41,392 bases of DNA from Hyphomicrobiales bacterium (GCA_900472785.1 UCJH01000067.1:1-41392), one strand, 5' to 3'; positions 33,749-41,024 are shown, numbered from the stretch's first letter. Notes: generated by a model from the sequence alone, not told the origin. Numbers and translations are program-made.

Positions 33749-34144
33749 TCAGGTGCGGGTCTTCCAGGCAACGACCATCAGCGCGCCGATCACGGTGATG
33801 TGCTCCATCACCACATAGAATTCCAGCGTCTTCATCGGCTCCTGCATTTCCCAGAAATTATGGGCGATCGGAATGGTCAGCGCCGTGAAGACGGCCAGCG
33901 CACCGGCGCCGAGCCATGTCCAGCGATTGGCGATGATCAGCGCCGAACCGCCAAGCTGGGTGACAATCACTGCGATATTGAAAACAGCCGCCGGCTCAAG
34001 GCCGAAATGGGCCATCTCGGCGACGCCGCCGTTGAAGTCGATGAGCTTTGCAAGGCCGCTTGCCCAGAACATGGAGGTCAGCACGGTGCGCGCCACGACG
34101 CCGAACCAGCGGGATCCGACGAGCGTTTCAATCAGGGTAGGCAT
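33749..34144 (-). CDS. DoxX family membrane protein
   Basis: A 131-aa protein with four hydrophobic segments. The DoxX pattern is seen in the N-terminal ARTVLTSMFWASGLAKLIDF and the central NIAVIVTQLGGSALIIANRW followed by IAHNFWEM. DoxX proteins are membrane proteins linked in other bacteria to thiosulfate:quinone or redox-stress functions; here the role is unknown. It is followed by the convergent terminator. The adjacent oxidoreductase gene is on the same strand, 212 bases upstream. Confidence 0.82.
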   Translation of the reverse strand: MPTLIETLVGSRWFGVVARTVLTSMFWASGLAKLIDFNGGVAEMAHFGLEPAAVFNIAVIVTQLGGSALIIANRWTWLGAGALAVFTALTIPIAHNFWEMQEPMKTLEFYVVMEHITVIGALMVVAWKTRT

Positions 34145-34302
34145 AAAAATCTCCGGTCAAAAGGGATAAAACAGCCCCGGAGCCAAGCCGGTACCGGATC
34201 AGGGCCGGCTGGCTCTCAGGGCGACGCCGCGCCGTCGGCTTGGAAGGGTATTCGACGGGCCGCGCTTGATTGCCTTTGTATCGGCAGACAGGGGCAGGAG
34301 GA

Positions 34303-34346
34303 GTTCCCGCGGGAACAGGAAGACCGGCCCCGCCAAGGCAGGGCCG
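34303..34346 (-). terminator. Hairpin region after the oxidoreductase gene
   Basis: Reading leftward from the oxidoreductase stop, CGGCCC/GGGCCG arms (34341-34346 with 34325-34330) form one hairpin and a perfect 14-bp palindrome GTTCCCGCGGGAAC (34303-34316) follows. No T-run is present. A terminator is the simplest reading. Confidence 0.5.
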
Positions 34347-34356
34347 ATTGTGATTT

Positions 34357-35370
34357 TCAGAAGCCGGCAAGCACGATCTTGCCTTTCGTCCGGCCACTTT
34401 CGATCTGCGCATGGGCCTTTTTGAGGTTTTCCGCGTTGATCGTGCCGAACGTCTCCGTCAGCGTCGAGCGGATTTTGCCGTCATCCACCAGTCGCGCCAC
34501 CTCCGAAAGCAGCCTGTGCTGCTCTTCCATGTCCGCCGTCTTGAACAGCGATCGGGTAAACATCAGCTCCCAATGCACGGACAGGGCCTTGCGTTTGAAC
34601 GGCACGATATCGAGCGTCTTCGGGTCGTCGATCAGCGCGAAGCGACCCTGCGGAGCGAGCATCTCGACGATGTCGCCGAGATGATCCGACGTATTGGTCG
34701 TCGAAAAGACGAAAGCTGGTGCGCCGAGCGCGAGCTGGTCGATCTGCGGTGCAAGAGGCTTGGAATGATCCAGCGCGTGATGCGCGCCAAGATTCATCAC
34801 CCACTTCTGCGTTTCCGGCCGGGAGGCCGTCGCGATGACCGTAAGCTTGGTCAGCGCCCGTGCCAGCTGGATGGCGATCGATCCGACGCCGCCGGCGCCG
34901 CCGATGATGACGATGGCATTTTTCGCGCCGGGAACGGGATCATTGACCTTCAGCCGGTCGAACAGCGTTTCCCAAGCGGTGATCGCTGTCAGCGGCAGCG
35001 CGGCAGCGGCGGCAAAATCCAGGGTTTCGGGCTTTGGTCCGACGATGCGCTCGTCGACCAGATGGAATTCCGCGTTGGCGCCCGGCCGGTCGATGGCGCC
35101 GGCATAGAACACCGCGTCGCCCGGTTTGAACAGTTTCGTGCCGGGACCGACGGCCTTGACGATGCCGGCGGCATCCCAGCCCAGCACCTTTTTATGACCC
35201 GGTTCGGGCGCCACCCCGGCGCGGATCTTCGTATCCACCGGATTGACGGAAATCGCCTTGATCTCGACCAGCAGGTCACGACCCTCCGGCGTTGGCTCGG
35301 GCAGCTCAACGTCGACAAGAGAGGTGTCGGCCGAGATCGGCTGGGGTGTGGTATAGGCAATCGCACGCAT
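34357..35370 (-). CDS. Zinc-type alcohol dehydrogenase-like / quinone oxidoreductase (MDR family)
   Basis: A 337-aa medium-chain reductase. The N-terminal VEIKAISVNPVDTKIRAG and GWDAAGIVKAVG, the NADPH-binding IIGGAGGVGSIAIQLAR, and the absence of the structural-zinc cysteines place it in the zinc-independent quinone-oxidoreductase-like branch (TIGR02817 type). Reduction of quinones or reactive carbonyls with NADPH is likely. AAAGGAG lies before the ATG at 35370; a longer start at 35394 would include this site and is rejected. It is divergent from an HxlR-type regulator gene 99 bases away, which probably controls it. Confidence 0.87.
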   Translation of the reverse strand: MRAIAYTTPQPISADTSLVDVELPEPTPEGRDLLVEIKAISVNPVDTKIRAGVAPEPGHKKVLGWDAAGIVKAVGPGTKLFKPGDAVFYAGAIDRPGANAEFHLVDERIVGPKPETLDFAAAAALPLTAITAWETLFDRLKVNDPVPGAKNAIVIIGGAGGVGSIAIQLARALTKLTVIATASRPETQKWVMNLGAHHALDHSKPLAPQIDQLALGAPAFVFSTTNTSDHLGDIVEMLAPQGRFALIDDPKTLDIVPFKRKALSVHWELMFTRSLFKTADMEEQHRLLSEVARLVDDGKIRSTLTETFGTINAENLKKAHAQIESGRTKGKIVLAGF

Positions 35371-35469
35371 GCGGGCTCCTTTCAAATTGAACACGAGCTA
35401 GATGCGCATTACGTTCAAAAGACGCAAGAATGCACATAAAGTGTATATAGTACCAGAAAGGATACTGTG
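35371..35469. promoter_or_regulatory. Shared promoter/operator of oxidoreductase and HxlR regulator
   Basis: A 99-base divergent region, AT-rich at 35438-35457 with GTATATAGTAC at 35447-35457. AGTACC (35453-35458) followed by GGATACT gives an imperfect dyad near the regulator start, the kind of site HxlR/MarR-like repressors use. Its exact operator is not certain. Confidence 0.4.
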
Positions 35470-35823
35470 ATGCCGCGCATCCGTCATGAAGCACTCGACT
35501 GTTCGCCCGGCTGTCCGGTCGAGGGCGTGTTGCAACTGATCGACGGAAAATGGAAAGGCGTCATCCTCTATCATCTGCTGGACGGCACCTTGCGGTTCAA
35601 CGAGCTGGGGCGGCGTCTGAAGACCGTGACGCAGCGCATGCTGACCAAACAACTGCGGGAACTGGAAGCGGACGGCCTCATTTCGCGCACCATTTTTGCG
35701 GTCGTACCGCCGCGCGTCGATTACTGCCTCACCGAACGCGGCCGCAGCCTCGAGCCGGTGATCATGGCAATGAAGCGGTGGGGCGATGAATATATCGATC
35801 TGCAGGTTCAGGCTGCCGAATGA
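35470..35823 (+). CDS. HxlR family transcriptional regulator
   Basis: A 117-aa winged-helix regulator. The HxlR signature CPVEGVLQLIDGKWKGVILYHLL, the recognition region ELGRRLKTVTQRMLTKQLRELEADGLI and the wing PPRVDYCLTERG are all present. Cys11 and Cys15 (LDCSPGCPVEG) at the start could sense oxidants or quinones, as in YodB/QorR-type members. AAAGGA lies upstream; the codon before the ATG is GTG, so a one-residue shift is possible. Control of the divergent oxidoreductase is inferred from layout. Confidence 0.9.
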   Translation: MPRIRHEALDCSPGCPVEGVLQLIDGKWKGVILYHLLDGTLRFNELGRRLKTVTQRMLTKQLRELEADGLISRTIFAVVPPRVDYCLTERGRSLEPVIMAMKRWGDEYIDLQVQAAE

Positions 35824-35941
35824 CGGTGAGGTGGTGAGACTGGCTCCGCCGGAACCCCTGTTTCCGACGAAAATAAAACCTATGTACATGTGAGCGGTGG
35901 TCTCGTGAAAACCTGCTGCTATCGATCAACCAGGACAGCAC

Positions 35942-36856
35942 ATGAAAATCAAAGCCATCTTCAATCGCGACGGCGGAACCTTCCGCACGACCGACATGGA
36001 CGCCTACGAAAAGAAGGTGGAAGAGGTCTTTCATGGAGCCGGGCATCAGATCGAGATAACCCATGTTTCCGGCGATGAAATGACCGCGGCGCTCGAGAAA
36101 GCCGCGCGGCGTGACGATCTCGATGCGATGATTGCCGGCGGCGGCGACGGCACGATTTCAGCCGCGGCCGGCGTCGCCTGGAAAAACGGCATGCCGCTCG
36201 GTGTGGTTCCGGCTGGCACGATGAACCTGTTCGCCCGCTCGCTGAAACTGCCGCTCGATATCTTTCAGGTCCTGCCGGTTCTGGCGAATGGCCGCATCAT
36301 CGATGCCGACATCGGCAGCGTCGATGGGCGTGCCTTCGTGCACCAGTTTTCCATGGGCCTGCATGCGCGCATGGTGCGCTATCGCAACAGCTATAATTTC
36401 GCCTCTCGCTGGGGAAAAATCCGGGCGAGCACCCGTGCCGCCGTGAACGTCATCCTCAATCCGCCGGAATTCGACATCGATTTCCATGTCGATGGCGTGC
36501 GGGAGCGTCGCGAGGTCTCTGCCCTTTCGGTCTCCAACAACCACTTCGGCGCCAATTCGCTGATGTATGCCGACGACGTCACCGGCGGCCATCTCGGCTT
36601 TTACACGGCACCGCCACTGAAACCGTCCGGCGTCGCCAGGCTCGCCGCCGACATCCTGCGCGGCAAATTCCGCGAAAGCGCGCTGATTACGGAGACGAGC
36701 GCCTCCGAAATCGAGCTTCATTTTCCGAAGAAGCGGCACGGAATCAATTGCGTCCTTGATGGCGAGCTCGTGCCGCTAAAGGGCGACGTCAGCTTGCGCA
36801 TCCATCCAGGTGAACTGAAGCTTCTGGTGGGCAAGGAAACACAGCCGGTGGTGTGA
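35942..36856 (+). CDS. Diacylglycerol/sphingosine kinase-like lipid kinase
   Basis: A 304-aa protein with the DAGK catalytic fold. The nucleotide-binding GGGDGTISAAAG is at about residues 66-77, and GVVPAGTMNLFARSLKLP follows at about 87-104. The C-terminal beta-sandwich with NNHFGANSLMYADDVTGGHLGFY completes the YegS/LCB5-like architecture. Length is normal. It would phosphorylate a lipid at the inner membrane, the substrate being uncertain. CCAGGA precedes the ATG. It ends 62 bases before the toxin-antitoxin pair. Confidence 0.88.
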   Translation: MKIKAIFNRDGGTFRTTDMDAYEKKVEEVFHGAGHQIEITHVSGDEMTAALEKAARRDDLDAMIAGGGDGTISAAAGVAWKNGMPLGVVPAGTMNLFARSLKLPLDIFQVLPVLANGRIIDADIGSVDGRAFVHQFSMGLHARMVRYRNSYNFASRWGKIRASTRAAVNVILNPPEFDIDFHVDGVRERREVSALSVSNNHFGANSLMYADDVTGGHLGFYTAPPLKPSGVARLAADILRGKFRESALITETSASEIELHFPKKRHGINCVLDGELVPLKGDVSLRIHPGELKLLVGKETQPVV

Positions 36857-36875
36857 TGTTGTCTCTTTCGCAGCC

Positions 36876-36903
36876 TCGAAACTTCGATATGATGATGTTT
36901 CGA
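36876..36903 (+). promoter_or_regulatory. Candidate autoregulatory operator of the toxin-antitoxin pair
   Basis: TCGAAAC (36876-36882) and GTTTCGA (36897-36903) form a perfect 7-bp inverted repeat with a 14-bp spacer containing a -10-like TATGAT (36888-36893). It sits 15 bases before the antitoxin start, as expected for binding by the antitoxin. Confidence 0.5.
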
Positions 36904-36918
36904 TTGAAAGGGACGGTC

Positions 36919-37185
36919 GTGAAGACGTTGACAGCCAAGGACGCCAAGCAAAATTTCGGCGAAGCCATTGATGTGGCTCAACGGGAGCCTGTGCTGATTA
37001 CCCGCGACGACAGACCGGTCGGAATGCTGATCGGAATGGACGACCTCGAATGGCTGCTTCGTCCAAGCATCGAGGCGGCGATCGATCGCGGATTGGATGA
37101 TGTCGCCGCAGGCAGGGTAACGCTGCTGCAAAAAGACAACGTCCAGAATGTTCTGGAGAGAATACGCTCCGGTCGGCCTCTCTGA
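36919..37185 (+). CDS. Antitoxin, Phd/YefM family
   Basis: An 88-aa antitoxin. The N-terminal VKTLTAKDAKQNFGEAIDVAQREPVLITRD is the Phd/YefM DNA-binding fold, and the C-terminal half (LQKDNVQNVLERIRSG) would wrap the toxin. The GTG start has AAAGGG 7-8 bases upstream and gives the standard N-terminus. In-frame ATGs at 36853, 36889, 36892 and 36895 add residues without family similarity and would place the operator inside the gene. The toxin follows after one base. Confidence 0.85.
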   Translation: MKTLTAKDAKQNFGEAIDVAQREPVLITRDDRPVGMLIGMDDLEWLLRPSIEAAIDRGLDDVAAGRVTLLQKDNVQNVLERIRSGRPL

Positions 37186-37186
37186 T

Positions 37187-37486
37187 ATGCAAGTGGTCGT
37201 CACCGACGAGGCGATGGCAAATTTACGGGCGATTTGGAGCTTTTACCAAGACAAGAATTTGACGTATGCGGACCGCACAGTCGAAGGCTTGTTGAACTTC
37301 TGTGTCGGGACATTGTCTTCATTTTCCAACCTTGGCACCATTTACCGGCCCGCTGATGCAGTCCGGCGCATCGTGCACGGCGATTACAATATTTACTACA
37401 AAACAGACGGCGAGCGCGTTTTTGTCCTTCATATCCTGCACCACAGGCAGATGATGAATGACCTGCTACGGGACCGCGACGTATAG
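37187..37486 (+). CDS. Toxin, RelE/ParE family
   Basis: A 99-aa toxin. The core VTDEAMANLRAIWSFYQDKN and the C-terminal VRRIVHGDYNIYYKTDGERV then LHILHHRQMMNDLL match the ParE/RelE fold, closer to ParE (gyrase inhibitor) because of the helical N-terminus. The gene starts one base after the antitoxin stop. It is more AT-rich than its neighbours, consistent with acquisition. It ends 4 bases from the stop of the convergent amn gene, which leaves no room for a terminator. The choice between mRNA interferase and gyrase inhibitor is open. Confidence 0.85.
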   Translation: MQVVVTDEAMANLRAIWSFYQDKNLTYADRTVEGLLNFCVGTLSSFSNLGTIYRPADAVRRIVHGDYNIYYKTDGERVFVLHILHHRQMMNDLLRDRDV

Positions 37487-37490
37487 CTCT

Positions 37491-38993
37491 CTATTGAAAC
37501 GCCGTTTCGAAGAAGCTCCTGAGCTTGCGCGAATGCAGTTTTTCCGGCGGCATGGCGGCCAGTTTCTGCAAGGCCCGGATGCCGATCTGCAGGTGCTGGC
37601 TGACCTGCGTCTTGTAGAACGCCGTCGCCATGCCCGGCAGCTTGAGTTCTCCGTGCAGAGGCTTGTCGGAGACGCAGAGCAGGGTGCCGTAGGGCACGCG
37701 GAAGCGGAAACCGTTGGCGGCGATGGTGGCCGATTCCATGTCGAGGGCGATGGCGCGCGACTGCGACAGGCGCTTGACCGGGCCGCGCTGGTCGCGCAGT
37801 TCCCAGTTGCGGTTGTCGATGGTGGCGACGGTGCCGGTGCGCATGATCCGCTTCAGATCGTAGCCTTCGTAGCCGGTGATTTCCGCCACGGCATTTTCCA
37901 TCGCCACCTGGACTTCGGCCAGCGCCGGTATCGGCACCCAGACGGGCAGGTCGTCATCAAGCACGTGATCTTCGCGCACATAGGCGTGCGCCAGCACATA
38001 GTCGCCCAGCGTCTGGCTGTTGCGCAGGCCGGCGCAGTGGCCGAGCATCAGCCAGGCATGCGGGCGTAGAACGGCGATGTGGTCGGTGATCGTCTTGGCA
38101 TTGGACGGGCCGACGCCGATATTGACGACGGTGATGCCGCCATGGCCCTTCTTCTTCAGGTGGTAGGCCGGCATCTGCGGCAGCCGCGCCAGCGTCAGAT
38201 CGCTTTCCGGCTTGTCTGACCCTGCCAGCGTGGTGATGTTTCCCGGCTCGACGAAGGCTGTGTAGTCGTTGCCGCCGGCGGCGACCTGTTCGCGCGCCCA
38301 CAGGCAGAATTCGTCGATATAGAACTGGTAGTTGGTAAAGAGCACGAAATTCTGGAAGTGCGTGGCGCTCGTTGCGGTATAGTGGCTGAGCCGCGCCAGC
38401 GAATAGTCGATGCGCTGCGCGGTGAACGGCGCGAGCGGCGAGGGCTCTCCCGGGCCGGGCTCGTAGGAACCGTTGGCGATCTCGTCATCCGTGGTCGTCA
38501 GGTCCGGCGTATCGAACAGGTCGCGCAGCGGCATGTCGATGTTTTCGGCCAGAGATGCCTCGACATAGGCGCCTTCGCCGAAGGCGAAATGCAGCGGGAT
38601 CGGCGTGGATGATTCCGAGACTGTTACAGAGACGCCGTGGTTGCGGATCAGGAGGCCCAGCTGTTCCTTCAGATAATGGCGGAAGAGCTTCGGACGGGTG
38701 ATCGTCGTCGTATAGACGCCCGGTGCGCTGACATAGCCGTAGGAGAGGCGCGAATCGATATGGCCGTAGCTGCTGGTCTCGATGCTGACCTGCGGGTAGC
38801 AGGCGCGGTAGCGCGATGTTGGCATGCCCGTCTTGCCAAGCTCGACGAAGGCATTCACCAGGAAGGTCGTGTTGCGCTCGTAAAGCGCGGCCAGCGCATC
38901 GACGGCCTTGACCGCATCGTCAAAGGACTGCGGCTCGTAGGTTTCCGGCGTCGTTATGGAAAGGGCGGAGAAGGAAGAGATTCGTTTGCTCAT
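37491..38993 (-). CDS. amn: AMP nucleosidase
   Basis: A 500-aa enzyme that splits AMP into adenine and ribose 5-phosphate in purine turnover. Conserved stretches include TTTITRPKLFRHYLKEQLG, RIDYSLARLSHYT, VNIGVGPSNAKTITDHIAVL, GDYVLAHAYVREDHVLD and the nucleoside-phosphorylase-fold core ALDMESATIAANGFRFRVPY. Length is as in E. coli Amn (about 484). There is no ribosome binding site before the ATG, but a -10 TATAAT ends 5 bases before it, so the mRNA may be leaderless. Confidence 0.95.
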   Translation of the reverse strand: MSKRISSFSALSITTPETYEPQSFDDAVKAVDALAALYERNTTFLVNAFVELGKTGMPTSRYRACYPQVSIETSSYGHIDSRLSYGYVSAPGVYTTTITRPKLFRHYLKEQLGLLIRNHGVSVTVSESSTPIPLHFAFGEGAYVEASLAENIDMPLRDLFDTPDLTTTDDEIANGSYEPGPGEPSPLAPFTAQRIDYSLARLSHYTATSATHFQNFVLFTNYQFYIDEFCLWAREQVAAGGNDYTAFVEPGNITTLAGSDKPESDLTLARLPQMPAYHLKKKGHGGITVVNIGVGPSNAKTITDHIAVLRPHAWLMLGHCAGLRNSQTLGDYVLAHAYVREDHVLDDDLPVWVPIPALAEVQVAMENAVAEITGYEGYDLKRIMRTGTVATIDNRNWELRDQRGPVKRLSQSRAIALDMESATIAANGFRFRVPYGTLLCVSDKPLHGELKLPGMATAFYKTQVSQHLQIGIRALQKLAAMPPEKLHSRKLRSFFETAFQ

Positions 38994-38998
38994 GCAGC

Positions 38999-39026
38999 AT
39001 TATAGGATGCTGTTATTGACAAGCAA
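38999..39026 (-). promoter_or_regulatory. amn promoter placing the transcript start at the ATG
   Basis: On the minus strand TTGCTT (39021-39026), 16 bp, then a perfect TATAAT (38999-39004). Only 5 bases separate the -10 from the ATG at 38993, so transcription should start on or next to the start codon. Confidence 0.65.
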
Positions 39027-39082
39027 ACGACAAGATTGAGAGGTGCCGCCAGTGCCGTGGAAATTCCGGACAGCGGCCGGTT

Positions 39083-39409
39083 TCAACGCGGTCCGGCCAG
39101 GATGACCGCGCTGCCGACGAGCGCCAACGCCACGCCAGTCATGTCCCAGCGGTCCGGGCGCACGCCCTCGACCAGCCAAAGCCATGCCAGCGACGCGGCA
39201 ATGTAGACCCCGCCATAGGCGGCGAAGGCGCGTCCGGCCGCAGCCGTGTCGACGAGTGTCAGGAACCAGGCAAAGAGGGCAAGGCAGGCCATGCCGGGCA
39301 TCAGCCAAAGGATGGACTTGTCCAGCTTGAACCATGCCCAGAAGGCAAAGCAGCCGCCGATCTCGAAGAGAGCGGCGGCGATATAAGTCAGTACGGTCGA
39401 GCCTGTCAT
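39083..39409 (-). CDS. ynfA: YnfA family membrane protein
   Basis: A 108-aa inner-membrane protein with four helices, the exact length of E. coli YnfA. Family features include [14 protein letters not shown] at the first helix, [20 protein letters not shown] in the middle and [17 protein letters not shown] at the end. AAGGA lies 6 bases before the ATG. Members resemble half-size DMT/SMR transporters; a drug or metal export role has been suggested elsewhere but is not shown here. Confidence 0.93.
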   Translation of the reverse strand: MTGSTVLTYIAAALFEIGGCFAFWAWFKLDKSILWLMPGMACLALFAWFLTLVDTAAAGRAFAAYGGVYIAASLAWLWLVEGVRPDRWDMTGVALALVGSAVILAGPR

Positions 39410-39493
39410 ATGCGTTCCTTTAGCAGAATAGGACCGCAATCGGCGGAGCGCCGCAAGCTGAATTTGTCTTCTGGAACGGCTTGGGCGACCTGC

Positions 39494-39670
39494 TCAGATC
39501 ATCGCCTGGCGCTGGAGCGTCACGAAGAGAACGAGGCCTGCACCCTGCTTGCTGATGCCCAGATCCGAAGCCTTGCTGTAGGCCAGCGCTGCCACCGGCG
39601 ACATCAGGACGGCCGTGACCGCAATGACGCGCAGGGAAAGGGTGGCCGATTGAATCAGGGTGGCAAACAT
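39494..39670 (-). CDS. Very small exported or membrane protein (58 aa)
   Basis: A short gene whose product begins MFATLIQSATLSLRVIAVTA and continues VLMSPVAALAYSK, a clear signal-peptide shape with an AXA-type cut site near residue 30. A second weakly hydrophobic piece (GAGLVLFVTL) follows. It starts 13 bases after the stop of a 57-codon gene on the same strand, forming a tight pair. The ribosome binding site is modest (GGAAAAG). No family is recognised. The paired export signals argue for a real gene. Confidence 0.5.
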   Translation of the reverse strand: MFATLIQSATLSLRVIAVTAVLMSPVAALAYSKASDLGISKQGAGLVLFVTLQRQAMI

Positions 39671-39683
39671 AGGTCTTTTCCGA

Positions 39684-39857
39684 TCAGAGCCGGGCTTGGC
39701 AGAACTGCGCCGTATGGGCGGTGCAGTCCGTCATCGAGCCGGCGAAGCTGTTGCGGTGGCGGCGCTGCGTATCGGCACTGACGGCCGCTGCAAGCAACAT
39801 TGCGAAGATGACCATCAGGAAGCTGATGATGGTGAGGCGCCGAGCGAGAATGTCCAT
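39684..39857 (-). CDS. Very small exported or membrane protein (57 aa)
   Basis: A short gene whose product begins MDILARRLTIISFLMVIFAM and then LLAAAVSAD, a good signal peptide or membrane anchor. The mature part is only about 28 residues, contains two cysteines (TDCTAH, QFCQAR) and many polar residues. GGACAG lies upstream as a weak ribosome binding site. The two cysteines could form a disulfide after export. It is the first gene of a tight pair; a direct repeat lies 80-100 bases upstream. Function is unknown. Confidence 0.5.
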   Translation of the reverse strand: MDILARRLTIISFLMVIFAMLLAAAVSADTQRRHRNSFAGSMTDCTAHTAQFCQARL

Positions 39858-39935
39858 GGTTCTGTCCGTCTGATCGGGGTTCGATTTGATGATCCCGTTT
39901 TGTCACAGGTAAACTGAACTGTTGCTGAGACCGCG

Positions 39936-39954
39936 GTTCATCTCCCGTTCATCT
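39936..39954. promoter_or_regulatory. Tandem GTTCATCT repeat, candidate regulator site
   Basis: GTTCATCT at 39936-39943 and 39947-39954, exactly 11 bp apart, about 80-97 bases before the small exported-protein pair. The one-turn spacing fits a tandem OmpR-type regulator. The regulator is not known. Confidence 0.4.
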
Positions 39955-40180
39955 TTCTCGGGGCGCCAAAACTTACGCGCCAGCGAGGGCAGGGGCGCAC
40001 CGCCGGCTGCATGGGTAGGAATCCGCGCAAACTCCCGTTCGAAGGGTCGTGTGAGGACGCGCAGCTGGTTCCGGCGGATTGCGATGTGGATGAGGTGGGG
40101 CTTCCCTTGCCGAGGACAGGAAGCAAAGAGCGTCCGGTTCGGGCGCGAGGCACGAAAAGACAATTCGCAAGCGCAATCAG

Positions 40181-40211
40181 GCATCGACCCGGTGTATTGC
40201 CGGGTCGATGC
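40181..40211 (-). terminator. Terminator hairpin of the DUF2147 gene
   Basis: GCATCGACCCGG (40181-40192) and CCGGGTCGATGC (40200-40211) form a perfect 12-bp stem with a 7-base loop, 9 bases after the stop codon read on the minus strand. There is no T-run. Confidence 0.7.
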
Positions 40212-40219
40212 AAATTCTC

Positions 40220-40561
40220 TTACATGCGCGACCAGGTCTGGGACTTGCACAGCACCTTGAGGACGCAGCCCTTCATTTTCAGCGAGCTGCCGCTGATCGA
40301 GGCCGAGCCGCTATAGGTCTTGTCGTTGGCGGGATCGGTGATTTCGCCGCTGTAGTCATTGCCGCCGCCACTCATCGAGCCGATCTTGCGGCCGGCATGT
40401 TTTCCGGTTTTCAGCGTAATGCAGTAGCCGCCGCCGCATGGGGTAATGGCGGCAGTCTCGCCGCTCGCCGTCTTCCAGTTGCCAACGATCGGTTCGGCGG
40501 CAAGGCTTGCGCTCGTCGCCGCAAGCGCGATCGCCGCGGTCAAAATCAATGTCCGGATCAT
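40220..40561 (-). CDS. Secreted DUF2147 family protein
   Basis: A 113-aa exported protein. The signal peptide ends near Ala22 (SASLAAEP). The short DUF2147 domain begins IVGNWKTASGETAAITPCGGGYCITL and ends with GSSLKMKGCVLKVLCKSQTWSRM; four cysteines suggest two disulfides. GGAGGAGG lies 5-8 bases before the ATG, a very strong ribosome binding site. The domain is thought to be a small beta-barrel, function unknown. The promoter has a near-consensus sigma-70 shape with a LiuR-like operator above it. Confidence 0.87.
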   Translation of the reverse strand: MIRTLILTAAIALAATSASLAAEPIVGNWKTASGETAAITPCGGGYCITLKTGKHAGRKIGSMSGGGNDYSGEITDPANDKTYSGSASISGSSLKMKGCVLKVLCKSQTWSRM

Positions 40562-40607
40562 GTTTCCTCCTCCAGGTTCGCATCATGCGGCTGCGCATGC
40601 GCATGGT

Positions 40608-40636
40608 AATATACGGACAGTCTCCTCACCGTCCAA
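40608..40636 (-). promoter_or_regulatory. Sigma-70 type promoter of the DUF2147 gene
   Basis: On the minus strand TTGGAC (40631-40636) and TATATT (40608-40613) are separated by exactly 17 bp, about 45 bases before the start codon. Confidence 0.65.
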
Positions 40637-40650
40637 TGGCGAGAAAATAA

Positions 40651-40668
40651 CTTACGCGGACGTAAAGG
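40651..40668 (-). promoter_or_regulatory. LiuR-like operator upstream of the DUF2147 gene
   Basis: On the minus strand CCTTTACGTCCGCGTAAG, identical at 14 of 18 positions to the element before the ETF-QO gene (30493-30510) and in the same orientation relative to its gene. It lies 14 bp above the -35 box rather than over it. Confidence 0.5.
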
Positions 40669-40982
40669 TAAATACGCTGCCGTGCTGGTTTTCCAGGAAA
40701 TCCACGGCTCTGCGGCTTGTTTGTCCCTGTCATTTTTTCCGGCAGGAAAAAGCCGAGTGTTTTTCGTGGTTAGCGATTGGTTGAAATCGGCGGTTGAATT
40801 TTTCGTAAAGATTGAAGCAAAAGCCCGCATTTCCGGGCGGTGCGATGTTTAACGAAAAACCAAGTTTACCAATCATTTGAACTTTGTTCGTTTCAAATTA
40901 AGCATGCGTTTTAAGCGTGTATTGAAACCCCCGGTGCATACTCAAATCCATAAGACGAGCAGGGAAAAACACCCGCCGAACC

Positions 40983-41024
40983 CCTTGGGGGACCGAAGCC
41001 GCAGAAGACGGACGGTCCCCAAGG
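40983..41024 (+). promoter_or_regulatory. Stable hairpin in the leader of the Sel1-like gene
   Basis: CCTTGGGGGACCG (40983-40995) pairs with CGGTCCCCAAGG (41013-41024), 12 bp with one bulged G and a 17-base loop, ending 69 bases before the start codon. It could be an attenuator, a regulatory leader or part of a small RNA. No known riboswitch is recognised. Confidence 0.45.

Larger units (their letters stand above)
39858..40219. other. Intergenic region upstream of the small exported-protein pair
   Basis: About 360 bases. It holds the GTTCATCT direct repeat (39936-39954) and the terminator of the DUF2147 gene (40181-40211). Open frames across it have Cys/Arg-rich, unnatural compositions and no ribosome binding sites. 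Confidence 0.5.

Noticed and set aside
39655-39906. 83-codon minus-strand frame over the small exported genes
   Set aside because: His/Pro/Arg-rich, no start signal, and it lies in another frame over two short genes that have export signals.
39903-40250. 115-codon minus-strand frame between the small genes and DUF2147
   Set aside because: It includes the DUF2147 terminator hairpin and has unnatural composition and no ribosome binding site.
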